From: an uncultured SAR86 cluster bacterium
GTDB taxonomy: Bacteria; Pseudomonadota; Gammaproteobacteria; Magnimaribacterales; D2472
Assembly (NCBI GenBank): GCA_902631785.1
Contig: CACOZT010000001.1
Span: 196,741 to 260,740 of the forward strand
Length of the DNA stretch: 64,000 nt
Reading direction: 5' to 3'
In this document: positions 52,887 to 61,383 of the stretch, piece by piece
How positions within the stretch are numbered: position 1 is the first letter of the stretch
Layout: each line of letters starts with the position of its first letter
Program-made: the position numbers and the translations under genes
Notes under the pieces: generated by a model
What the model saw: only the letters and a program-made list of their open reading frames with translations
Told to the model about the DNA's origin: nothing
The model's database searches: none

Positions 52887-52965
52887 TGGTGGGCCTGGGA
52901 AGACTCGAACTTCCGACCTCTCGATTATCAGTCGAACGCTCTAACCAAAACTGAGCTACAGGCCC
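52887..52965 (-). tRNA. tRNA-Ile (anticodon GAT)
   Basis: Minus strand GGGCCTGTAGCTCAGTTTTGGTTAGAGCGTTCGACTGATAATCGAGAGGTCGGAAGTTCGAGTCTTCCCAGGCCCACCA; paired 7-bp acceptor stem, anticodon loop CTGATAA, encoded CCA. Confidence 0.96.
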
Positions 52966-53014
52966 TATTAACGAATGAGCATTCTACCTTTGAATTGAGA
53001 TTTGGACAATTAAT

Positions 53015-53689
53015 CTATTTACTTTTAATAGATTTATAAAGAGTGAAGTATATATAGCCTAATGGAATTGTCATCGCATACTCAATAAATGCATTGATAG
53101 CATTTTGAGCATAGCCTGCAGGCACAATACTATTAATAATTAAAACTGAAACGAATATTAAAAGAGCAAAAACTAAAGTAAACATAAATAATCTTGATCC
53201 ATGTTCATCTGTTTTTTCCCATGAAGCACCAATCGATTCAAACACCTTGCTATCTTCAAACATTATATGAGCTGCATACAAAGAAAATCTTGCAGTTAGA
53301 TAAATGCCAGGCAGTATTAATAAAAGGAAACCAAAAGCAGATGCTATTACTACTACTATATATGCACCAAAAATTGGAAAAAACTTTGAAAGACCAGCTT
53401 GAAGAGCATTAATTGGGTTTATATCTTGCTTAGAATCAATTGCCATATAGCTTACCCAAAGGCCTCCAATAAGTGAAATTTGTAAAACCAAACCTATGAT
53501 GCCAATTAGTGCAACCATTAATGCATTTGATTCAAAAAAATCTACAAAATCCTCGGGTTGAGTCATTTCTCCAAGAGGCATAATTAAAAAAGCTGTCAAA
53601 CTTTCTATAGCTATTAGCGGCAAACCTAAAGCTAAAAAATATCTCCAATTTGAAAATGCGAATTCCCAGGAACTTTTAAATTGATTCAT
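53015..53689 (-). CDS. Multi-pass membrane protein (possibly YciC/UPF0259-like)
   Basis: 224 aa, about 6 TM segments, LILPGIYLTARFSLYAAHIMFED motif; family uncertain. Confidence 0.6.
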   Translation of the reverse strand: MNQFKSSWEFAFSNWRYFLALGLPLIAIESLTAFLIMPLGEMTQPEDFVDFFESNALMVALIGIIGLVLQISLIGGLWVSYMAIDSKQDINPINALQAGLSKFFPIFGAYIVVVIASAFGFLLLILPGIYLTARFSLYAAHIMFEDSKVFESIGASWEKTDEHGSRLFMFTLVFALLIFVSVLIINSIVPAGYAQNAINAFIEYAMTIPLGYIYFTLYKSIKSK

Positions 53690-53708
53690 ATGGCAATTGT
53701 AAAGTAAT

Positions 53709-55817
53709 ATGCAATCTATGTATAAATTATGTCTGAATATATTTTTAATTTTAATAATCGTAGCTTGTTCAAACCAAAATTCATCTAGCTATCCTGAAAC
53801 AAAAAAAGAAGAATTCACCGAAACTATTCATGGATATGAAATATCAGATTCATACAGATGGCTTGAAGATTTCACAAGCGATGATTCTCTTGATTGGGTT
53901 AAGAAACAAAATAAATTTACTAAAACATTTATCAGTAAAAATAAGTACAAAAAAGATATTGCAAACTACCTTAAGCAAATTTGGGAAAATGAATACATTT
54001 CTATCCCTTACAAAGAAGAAGGCAAGACTTTTTACTATTTCAATGATGGATCTTTCCAACAGAGTAAATTGATGATCAAAGATTGTGACAAGTGTGATGA
54101 GCGTGTCTTGATTGATCCAAATACTTTTTCAGATGATGGCACCATATCTTTAGGAGGCACAAGTGTAAATAACTCAGCTGATATGATTGCTTTTTCAATT
54201 TCTGATGGAGGATCAGACTGGAGAGTTTGGAAAGTGTTAGATATTGAAACTGGTGAAGTGCTTGAAGACGAAATTAAATGGGCTAAATTTTCAGGTGCAT
54301 CCTGGGAGAATGATGATTCAGGTTTTTTCTACCAAAAATATGATGAACCACAGGGAGAGCTCTTAAAGGAAGTAAATGAGTCTCCAAAATTAATGTTTCA
54401 TAAAATTGGTACAGATCAATCTGAAGACTATGTTGTATATGAAAACCCAGATCAACCAAGATGGAGTTGGGGCATAAATATAATAGAAGATACTAATATT
54501 AAGATTTTATCTATATCTGAAGGTACAGATGAGAAAAATAGGCTATATATACAGCTAAATACTGGTGAAAAATTCATTCCCTTAATTGATGAATTGATAG
54601 GGGCATATAGCTTTATAGACAGTAAAGATGGCATTTTATGGTTTTACACTACAGAAGGTGCTCCAAATGGAAAAATTGTTAATTTAGAAATAAAAAATGG
54701 CTCCTTTGTATGGAATGACGTTATTCAGGAATCAGAAAACTCTATTCGGTCTGTAAATGTTATAAATAATTCATTTGTTATAAATTATTTAGTCGATACT
54801 TTTTCCAGTATTAAAATTTTTGATCTGTCAGGAAGTTTTGTTCGAGATCTTGAGTTACCAAAAAATGGAACTGTAGGTGGATTTGGTGGAGAGATCGATG
54901 ACACTGAAACTTATTTTTCAGTTTCAAATTACGTTACTCCAAGGGAGATATATGAAATTAATTTAGATACGTTAGATGTGAATCTTTTTTGGAAAGAAGA
55001 AATTGATGGATATGAGTCAGAGGATTACGTTTCAGAATTAAAATTTTATCCTTCAAAAGATGGAACAAAAATTCCTATACATATTAGTTACAAAAAAGGT
55101 CTAGAAATAAATAAAGATACTCCTTTGATGTTATATGGATATGGTGGGTTTAATATTTCTCTTTTACCAGGTTTTAGAAAAACTCATGCTGCTTGGAAAA
55201 ATTTAGGTGGAGTATACGCAGTAGCAAATTTAAGAGGTGGTGGAGAATATGGCAGTGAATGGCATGAAGCTGGTATGTTATTAAATAAACAAAATGTTTT
55301 TGATGATTTTGCATTTGCTGCAAAATTTCTCCATGAGAATAATATTGGCTCTGAAAAAACTACTGCAATCATTGGTGGTTCAAATGGAGGACTTCTTGTT
55401 GCAGCTACCATGTTACAAAATCCAGATTTATTCAAAGTTGCTATTCCACAAGTTGGAGTTCTTGATATGTTGAGGTTTAGTAAATTTACAATTGGTTGGG
55501 CATGGGAAAGTGATTACGGATCCGTAGATAAAAAAGATGAGTTCGAAAATCTTTTAGCTTATAGTCCACTTCATAACATTGAAAAAGATAAATGTTATCC
55601 AACTACGCTGGTAACAACAGCAAATCGTGATGATCGAGTTGTTCCATCTCATTCATATAAATTTGCAGCTAAACTTCAAGAATATCAGGGTTGTGAAAAT
55701 CCAATATTAATCCGAATTGAAGATAGGGCTGGACATGGAGCTGGCACTCCAAAAGATAAAATAATTAATCAGATTTCAGAGATTTATGGTTATGCTTTAA
55801 ATTCCATAAATAGCTGA
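53709..55817 (+). CDS. Prolyl oligopeptidase family serine peptidase (S9A), lipoprotein-like signal
   Basis: RWLEDFTSDDSLDWVKKQN; GGSNGGLLVAATMLQNPDLF nucleophile elbow; DRVVPSHSYKFAAKLQ; RAGHGAG. Confidence 0.92.
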   Translation: MQSMYKLCLNIFLILIIVACSNQNSSSYPETKKEEFTETIHGYEISDSYRWLEDFTSDDSLDWVKKQNKFTKTFISKNKYKKDIANYLKQIWENEYISIPYKEEGKTFYYFNDGSFQQSKLMIKDCDKCDERVLIDPNTFSDDGTISLGGTSVNNSADMIAFSISDGGSDWRVWKVLDIETGEVLEDEIKWAKFSGASWENDDSGFFYQKYDEPQGELLKEVNESPKLMFHKIGTDQSEDYVVYENPDQPRWSWGINIIEDTNIKILSISEGTDEKNRLYIQLNTGEKFIPLIDELIGAYSFIDSKDGILWFYTTEGAPNGKIVNLEIKNGSFVWNDVIQESENSIRSVNVINNSFVINYLVDTFSSIKIFDLSGSFVRDLELPKNGTVGGFGGEIDDTETYFSVSNYVTPREIYEINLDTLDVNLFWKEEIDGYESEDYVSELKFYPSKDGTKIPIHISYKKGLEINKDTPLMLYGYGGFNISLLPGFRKTHAAWKNLGGVYAVANLRGGGEYGSEWHEAGMLLNKQNVFDDFAFAAKFLHENNIGSEKTTAIIGGSNGGLLVAATMLQNPDLFKVAIPQVGVLDMLRFSKFTIGWAWESDYGSVDKKDEFENLLAYSPLHNIEKDKCYPTTLVTTANRDDRVVPSHSYKFAAKLQEYQGCENPILIRIEDRAGHGAGTPKDKIINQISEIYGYALNSINS

Positions 55818-55876
55818 TATGCACAAATAAAAAATAAATTTCTTTAAATTAACAAAGGTTCATATAAAATAAAGTT

Positions 55877-55958
55877 ATGCAAAGGGGTGGCAATTTTGCC
55901 TGAGATCTTTTGAAACTCTTTGAACCTGATCAACACAATAGTTGCGGAGGAATTGCAT
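55877..55958 (+). promoter_or_regulatory. TPP (thiamine pyrophosphate) riboswitch, THI element
   Basis: GGGGTGGC...GCCTGAGATC...ACTCTTTGAACCTGATCAACACAATAGTTGCGGAGGAATTGCAT; CTGAGA and CTTTGAACCTGAT-N-GCGGAGGAA cores; P1 ATGCAA (55877-55882)/TTGCAT (55953-55958). Confidence 0.95.
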
Positions 55959-58058
55959 ATGTATATCAGAAAAAAATTTCTATTTTTATTGCCCTTGTTA
56001 TTTTCATTTATTGTCATATCACAAGACATTGAGGAAATAATTATAAAAGGCGAGTATCGAGAAAAATCTATGAGCGAAGAAGACTCAAGCATTGTAATAA
56101 TTCAATCAGAAAAAATTGAGTCACAAGCCATAAAACATTTTCAGCAACTTTCATATCTTGTACCAAATTTAAATTATGCAGCTTCAGATTCAAGAGCAAG
56201 ATATTTTCAGATAAGAGGTATAGGAGAAAGATCCGGTTATCAGGGGACACCAAATTCTTCTGTTGGTTTTCTTATCGATGATATTGACTATTCTGGTCAG
56301 GGAGGCATTGCAACTTTATTTGATGTTGATCAAGTTGAGGTATTTCGTGGACCTCAAGGATCTAGGACAGGTGCAAATGCTTTGGCAGGATTGATTTATA
56401 TAAAAACCAAAGATCCAACAGACAAATTTGAAGGGACTTCAGAGCTAACTCTTGGAGATTATGGAACTCAAAATATTGGTGTTGCGTTTGGAGGGCCATT
56501 AAAGAATGAAAAAATGAAATATCGTTTGGTAATGAGAACAGACTATGCCGACGGATTTAGAAAAAATATTTACTTAAATAAATCAGATACCTCAAAAAAA
56601 GATGAACTAACTTTGCGTTACAAACTTGATTGGGAAATTGATGAAACTACAAATATTAATTTTCTTGTTTCAAAAGTTGATATGGATGATCCAGCTGATA
56701 TTTGGACAATTGATGGAAGTTTAAATACTTTATCAGATCGTCCAGGTATGGATTCACAAATAACGGACTCAATTGGAATAAAAATAACAAAGAATTTTAA
56801 TAATTTTGATCTCCAAAGTTTAACAAGCTCAACAAAAACTGACGTTGTTTTCAGTTATGATGCAGATTGGGGTAATTCTGACTCACATTTTCCATATACT
56901 TATGATTATTTTTCTGAAACATTAAGAAAGAGAGATACTTTTAGTCAAGAAATACGTTTTTTGTCAAAAAATAAGGATTTTTCTCAAAGTAATCCATTTG
57001 AGTGGGTCTTTGGTTTTGACTTTAGTGAATTAGATGAATCAAATCTTACTAAAGATGATGGGGTTTATGGAGATCCGTCTGACCCATTTGGACCATATGT
57101 TAGTGAATCTTCAATTTCAAGAAATTATAAATCTGAAAATTTATCATTGTTTGGAAATATTGATTATTTTTTAACGAATAAAACTAAATTTGCTTTTGGT
57201 TTGAGATTAGAAAATTGGGATTCAAAATACAAAGATTCAAATAATGAATCTTTTAATCCTTCAGATAATATGAGTGGAGGAAAAATTTCACTAGTCAAAA
57301 AAACTAACAATGATTCTAATATTTATTTTTCAATAGCAAGAGGATATAAACAAGGTGGATTTAATCTGGGTCTTGATGCCACAGATAATTTAGTAAGACA
57401 ATCTCTTATTTATGATCCGGAATATCTAACTAATTATGAATTTGGCATAAGCTCAAACTTAAAGGATAGAGATTTAAATTATTCATTTGTAATTTTTTTC
57501 TCTGAAAGAAAAGATCAACAAGTTTTGATTTCGAGACAAGTTGATCCGACCGATCCTAATACTTTTTCATATTTAACTCAGAATGCTGCAGAGGGAGAGA
57601 ACTATGGGATTGAAATTACTTCAAATTATTTACTAAGAGATGACTTATATTTATTTGCTAATTTAGGATTTCTTAAAACAAAAATTAAGAATTGGGAATC
57701 AAGAATTGATTTAGAAGGTAGGTCACAAGCTCATGCACCTGAGCACTCATATTCGATTGGAGGAAATCTAAATCTTAAAAATAATCTTTATTTAAAATTA
57801 GACATTAACGGAAAAAGTAGTTTTTATTATTCAGATTCACATGACAATCAGTCCAAAAGCTATCAATTAACTAACTTAACTTTCGGATACTCAAATGCTA
57901 ATTTTACTGCTGATCTGTGGGTAAGAAATTTATTTGATAAATACTATTCAACTAGAGGATTTTTCTTTGGCAACGAAGCGCCTAACTTTATTGATACTCT
58001 ATATAGAAGACAAGGAGATCCTAAGAATATTGGCATTTCACTTAGATATAATTTTTAG
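55959..58058 (+). CDS. TonB-dependent outer-membrane receptor (predicted thiamine uptake)
   Basis: Signal peptide, plug YFQIRGIGERSGYQGTPNSSVGFLIDDIDYSGQGG, VEVFRGPQGSRTGANALAGLIYIKT, C-terminal aromatic NISLRYNF; ATG immediately after TPP riboswitch (tracked ORF begins at 55920). Confidence 0.92.
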   Translation: MYIRKKFLFLLPLLFSFIVISQDIEEIIIKGEYREKSMSEEDSSIVIIQSEKIESQAIKHFQQLSYLVPNLNYAASDSRARYFQIRGIGERSGYQGTPNSSVGFLIDDIDYSGQGGIATLFDVDQVEVFRGPQGSRTGANALAGLIYIKTKDPTDKFEGTSELTLGDYGTQNIGVAFGGPLKNEKMKYRLVMRTDYADGFRKNIYLNKSDTSKKDELTLRYKLDWEIDETTNINFLVSKVDMDDPADIWTIDGSLNTLSDRPGMDSQITDSIGIKITKNFNNFDLQSLTSSTKTDVVFSYDADWGNSDSHFPYTYDYFSETLRKRDTFSQEIRFLSKNKDFSQSNPFEWVFGFDFSELDESNLTKDDGVYGDPSDPFGPYVSESSISRNYKSENLSLFGNIDYFLTNKTKFAFGLRLENWDSKYKDSNNESFNPSDNMSGGKISLVKKTNNDSNIYFSIARGYKQGGFNLGLDATDNLVRQSLIYDPEYLTNYEFGISSNLKDRDLNYSFVIFFSERKDQQVLISRQVDPTDPNTFSYLTQNAAEGENYGIEITSNYLLRDDLYLFANLGFLKTKIKNWESRIDLEGRSQAHAPEHSYSIGGNLNLKNNLYLKLDINGKSSFYYSDSHDNQSKSYQLTNLTFGYSNANFTADLWVRNLFDKYYSTRGFFFGNEAPNFIDTLYRRQGDPKNIGISLRYNF

Positions 58059-58063
58059 TTTCC

Positions 58064-58630
58064 ATGTTAAATTTGATTCCAGAGATTATTGCTGTTATCA
58101 CAGCAATACTTTATTTAGTCTTAGCTGCTAAAGAAGACATAAAGTGCTGGTATGCGGCTATAATTAGTGCATCCCTATACTTCTTTATTATGCTTGATGC
58201 TGGCCTATTAATGGAGGCAATTTTGCAAATTTTTTACATTTCTATGGCCATTTATGGTTGGAATCAATGGAATAAAGTATCAAATGAAGAAAGTGTTGTA
58301 AGGATTAAAAAATGGGAAAATATAAAGCATGTATACGCAATAAGTTTAGTAGTGATACTTGCATTAATTTCAGGAGAAATTCTTGAAAAATATACAAATG
58401 CAGTATTTCCATTTTTAGATGCATTTACAACTTTTGGAGCTATTATCACGACATACATGGTAGCAAAAAAGATTATTGAAAATTGGATCTACTGGTTTGT
58501 TATTGATTCAATATCTATATATCTATTTTTCTCAAGAGAGTTATATCTTACCTCTTTTTTATTTTTCATATATCTAATAATTATTATTTTTGGATATCAA
58601 TCTTGGAATAAAAAATTACAAGAATATTGA
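58064..58630 (+). CDS. pnuT: PnuC/PnuT-family vitamin transporter (predicted thiamine transporter PnuT)
   Basis: AAIISASLYFFIMLDAGLLMEAILQIFYISMAIYGWNQW (PnuC family pattern), second WNKKL repeat; TPP-riboswitch operon. Confidence 0.85.
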   Translation: MLNLIPEIIAVITAILYLVLAAKEDIKCWYAAIISASLYFFIMLDAGLLMEAILQIFYISMAIYGWNQWNKVSNEESVVRIKKWENIKHVYAISLVVILALISGEILEKYTNAVFPFLDAFTTFGAIITTYMVAKKIIENWIYWFVIDSISIYLFFSRELYLTSFLFFIYLIIIIFGYQSWNKKLQEY

Positions 58631-59451
58631 TGAAAGAATTAGAGACAATATTAGAAAAAGAAAATTATGATTTTAAAGTCATAGAACAGATTAGTGATGG
58701 AGAGACTTCACAAATATTTTTAGGAGAATTTAATAACATAAAATCAATTTTTAAGTTATCAAAAGAAAATAAATTTAAATTAATCATTAATGAATATCTA
58801 AAAAATGGAATAATCCAAAAAATTGATACAAAAAATATTTCTCCAAAAGTTTTATTTCACGACTTACACTCAAAATTAATTATCTACGAATATTTTGAAA
58901 AGTGTTCATCAGACAAACAATTTAATAATTTTTATCAACTTGGAAAAAAATTAAAAGAGCTACATGAAATTAGATCAAATAAAAAAATAAAAACTTTTGA
59001 AGATCAATTTAATTTATATCTAAATGCATCTTCTTCAGAATTAGATAACAAATATTTTAAAGATGCCGTTGATCTATTTAATGAATTAAATGTTGGTAAA
59101 GAAAATTATGTTCTTAGTCATAATGATTTAAATTCTTCAAATGTGATGTTCAAAAATAATAAAATTGTTTTTATTGATTTTGAATATTTAAGTATCAACA
59201 GTAAGTATTCAGACTTATCTAAATTAATTGACTCATTGAATCTCACAACATTAGAAAAAGATAAATTGCTTGAAGGTTATGGTATAGATGAAATCAATGA
59301 CAGCATTAATTTAAAAATTAAAAAGTGGAGCCTAATGAATATCTACACTGAATTAATTTGGGCTAATTACATAAATGAATACAAAAGAAACTATTTTGAT
59401 AAAGATTATATGAATTTATTAAAGAAGAAGATTAAACAACAAAAGCAATAA
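58627..59451 (+). CDS. Aminoglycoside/choline-kinase-fold phosphotransferase (predicted thiamine kinase)
   Basis: LSHNDLNSSNVMFKNNKIVFIDFEYLSINSKYSDLSKLI (HxDxxxxN and D(F)E motifs); 4-bp overlap with pnuT. Confidence 0.8.
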   Translation: MMKELETILEKENYDFKVIEQISDGETSQIFLGEFNNIKSIFKLSKENKFKLIINEYLKNGIIQKIDTKNISPKVLFHDLHSKLIIYEYFEKCSSDKQFNNFYQLGKKLKELHEIRSNKKIKTFEDQFNLYLNASSSELDNKYFKDAVDLFNELNVGKENYVLSHNDLNSSNVMFKNNKIVFIDFEYLSINSKYSDLSKLIDSLNLTTLEKDKLLEGYGIDEINDSINLKIKKWSLMNIYTELIWANYINEYKRNYFDKDYMNLLKKKIKQQKQ

Positions 59452-59872
59452 ATAAAGTTAATATCACAATACCGATTGGAATAAATCTATCAATATTTTC
59501 TATTAAATCTTCTTTATTGAGCTTTTTTAATGAAAAATTTAACAATTTGTTACTTTTAGTCTTTGAAGTATTCTCTAAAATACTATAATCATGAGTACTT
59601 ACTGACTCTTTTTCCATGGGTACAGTGTAATTTTCGCTAGAATATTGCAAATTTTCTTCATTATTTGAAGTATTAATAGCCATTTGTTCAAGTTCTTCTA
59701 AAATTTTATCTCTTTTTTGTCTTGCGATTTGTATATCTGTTGTTTCAAGAGATTTTTTTATAAATTCTTTACCTATTATCTTCGACATGTCCTTAGATAA
59801 GCGCTTTTGTATAAAGTATATATCTTTATTTTTGCCTCTTAGAACAAGGTATTTATCGTGATTTGTACTCAT
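59432..59872 (-). CDS. Small protein with integrase-N-terminal-like (DUF6538-like) domain and C-terminal TM anchor
   Basis: DIYFIQKRLSKDMSKIIGKEFIKKSLETTDIQIARQKRDKILEELEQM resembles the N-terminal SAM-like domain of phage-type tyrosine recombinases; no catalytic R..HxxR..Y; C-terminal FIPIGIVILTLFIAFVV. Confidence 0.65.
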   Translation of the reverse strand: MSTNHDKYLVLRGKNKDIYFIQKRLSKDMSKIIGKEFIKKSLETTDIQIARQKRDKILEELEQMAINTSNNEENLQYSSENYTVPMEKESVSTHDYSILENTSKTKSNKLLNFSLKKLNKEDLIENIDRFIPIGIVILTLFIAFVV

Positions 59873-59964
59873 AATGTACCCATATTCTTACACTATATAA
59901 AATTATTATCAATATTTTTTTTATTTTTTTAATATTGTACCCATATTTTTTGCATTGTACCCAT
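59864..59964 (+). repeat. Cluster of TGTACCCAT-type direct repeats
   Basis: TGTACTCAT 59864-59872; TGTACCCAT 59875-59883, 59936-59944, 59956-59964. Confidence 0.75.
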
Positions 59965-60070
59965 GATTTTTACCAATTATTTGTATTTTTATTCAATTAT
60001 CACTTTATTAAACTAAATATTCTATGAATAATTTTATTTAAATTAATTGTTGTGTTTAATTTATTTTGTT

Positions 60071-60089
60071 TTAACATTAGCGGTGTTAA
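60071..60089. promoter_or_regulatory. Inverted repeat TTAACA-N7-TGTTAA upstream of fdh
   Basis: TTAACA 60071-60076, TGTTAA 60084-60089, 18 bp before the ATG at 60108. Confidence 0.4.
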
Positions 60090-60107
60090 TTATATTTGGG
60101 GAAAAAA

Positions 60108-61304
60108 ATGAAAATATTATGTGTACTTTATGATGATCCTAAAAATGGAATGCCTGATAAATATGCAAGGGATGATCTACCTAAACTAGATAAATATCCA
60201 GATGGAATGTCTCTTCCCACACCTAGCTCTGTTGATTTTACACCTGGTGAGTTATTAGGATGTGTGTCTGGTGAATTGGGATTAAGAAAGTTTTTAGAAG
60301 ACGCTGGTCATACATTAGTAGTTACTTCTGACAAAGATGGTGAAGGATGCGAGGCTGACAAGGAGTTAGTTGATGCTGATATAGTAATATCACAACCTTT
60401 CTTTCCTTATTACCTTACAAGAGACAAGATGGAATCTGCACCAAATTTGAAAATGGCAATTACTGCTGGCATTGGTTCTGATCACGTAGATTTACAAGCA
60501 GCTATGGACAATAATGTCGATGTTGTTGAGGTAACATATTGTAATTCAAGGTCTGTAGCAGAACATATAGTTATGATGATTCTCTCAATGGTAAGAGACT
60601 ATCATAACCAACACAGAATTGTTAAAGAAGGTGGTTGGAATATAGCTGATGCTGTTCAAAGATCCTATGACGTTGAAGGTATGCATGTTGGAACTGTTGC
60701 CGCAGGTAGGATTGGTATCGATATGCTAAGAAAAATGAAACCATTTGATGTTCATTTACATTATTTTGATATTCATAGACTTTCTGAAGAAGTCGAAGCT
60801 GAGTTAAACCTCACCTATCATGAATCTGTTGAATCTTTGGTTGCTGTCTGCGACGTTGTAAATATCAGCTGCCCACTTCATCCAAAAACTGAACATTTAT
60901 TTAACGATGAAATGATTGGAAAAATGAAGCGTGGTGCTTATATCGTTAATACTGCAAGAGGGAAAATCTGTGATAAAGATGCAATTGCAAGAGCTCTTGA
61001 GTCAGGCCAATTGAGTGGCTATGCTGGCGATGTTTGGTTTCCGCAACCAGCTCCGAATGACCATGTATGGAGAACAATGCCCAATCATGGAATGACTCCT
61101 CATACTTCTGGTACATCACTATCTGCACAAGCAAGATATGCTGCTGGTGTAAGAGAAATTCTTGAGTGTTTCTTTGAAGATAAACCAATCAGAGAGCCAT
61201 ACTTGATTGTTCAAAATGGTGATCTTGCTGGAATGGGTGCACACTCATATACAAAAGGCACCGCAACTGATGGTTCTGAAGAAGCAGCTAAGTACCAGAA
61301 ATAA
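60108..61304 (+). CDS. NAD-dependent formate dehydrogenase (D-2-hydroxyacid dehydrogenase family)
   Basis: AITAGIGSDHVDLQAA, VAEHIVMMILSMVRDY, GTVAAGRIGIDMLRKMKPFDVHLHYFD, DVWFPQPAPNDHVWRTMPNHGMTPHTSGTSLSAQARYAAGVREILECFF, GAHSYTKG; tracked ORF begins at TTG 60096. Confidence 0.95.
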   Translation: MKILCVLYDDPKNGMPDKYARDDLPKLDKYPDGMSLPTPSSVDFTPGELLGCVSGELGLRKFLEDAGHTLVVTSDKDGEGCEADKELVDADIVISQPFFPYYLTRDKMESAPNLKMAITAGIGSDHVDLQAAMDNNVDVVEVTYCNSRSVAEHIVMMILSMVRDYHNQHRIVKEGGWNIADAVQRSYDVEGMHVGTVAAGRIGIDMLRKMKPFDVHLHYFDIHRLSEEVEAELNLTYHESVESLVAVCDVVNISCPLHPKTEHLFNDEMIGKMKRGAYIVNTARGKICDKDAIARALESGQLSGYAGDVWFPQPAPNDHVWRTMPNHGMTPHTSGTSLSAQARYAAGVREILECFFEDKPIREPYLIVQNGDLAGMGAHSYTKGTATDGSEEAAKYQK

Positions 61305-61315
61305 ACATTTTGTTT

Positions 61316-61358
61316 CGAAGAAGAGATAGGGCATAACTCTATCTCTCTCTTCTTTTAT
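61316..61358 (+). terminator. Intrinsic terminator after formate dehydrogenase
   Basis: AGAGATAG (61322-61329) / CTATCTCT (61339-61346) stem followed by TCTTCTTTT. Confidence 0.65.
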
Positions 61359-61383
61359 TCTTAATTGTCCTTATATATAGACT

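Noticed and set aside
59432-59451. Convergent 20-bp overlap of kinase and integrase-like gene as possible antisense regulation
   Set aside because: Short 3' overlaps are common in streamlined genomes; no additional evidence.
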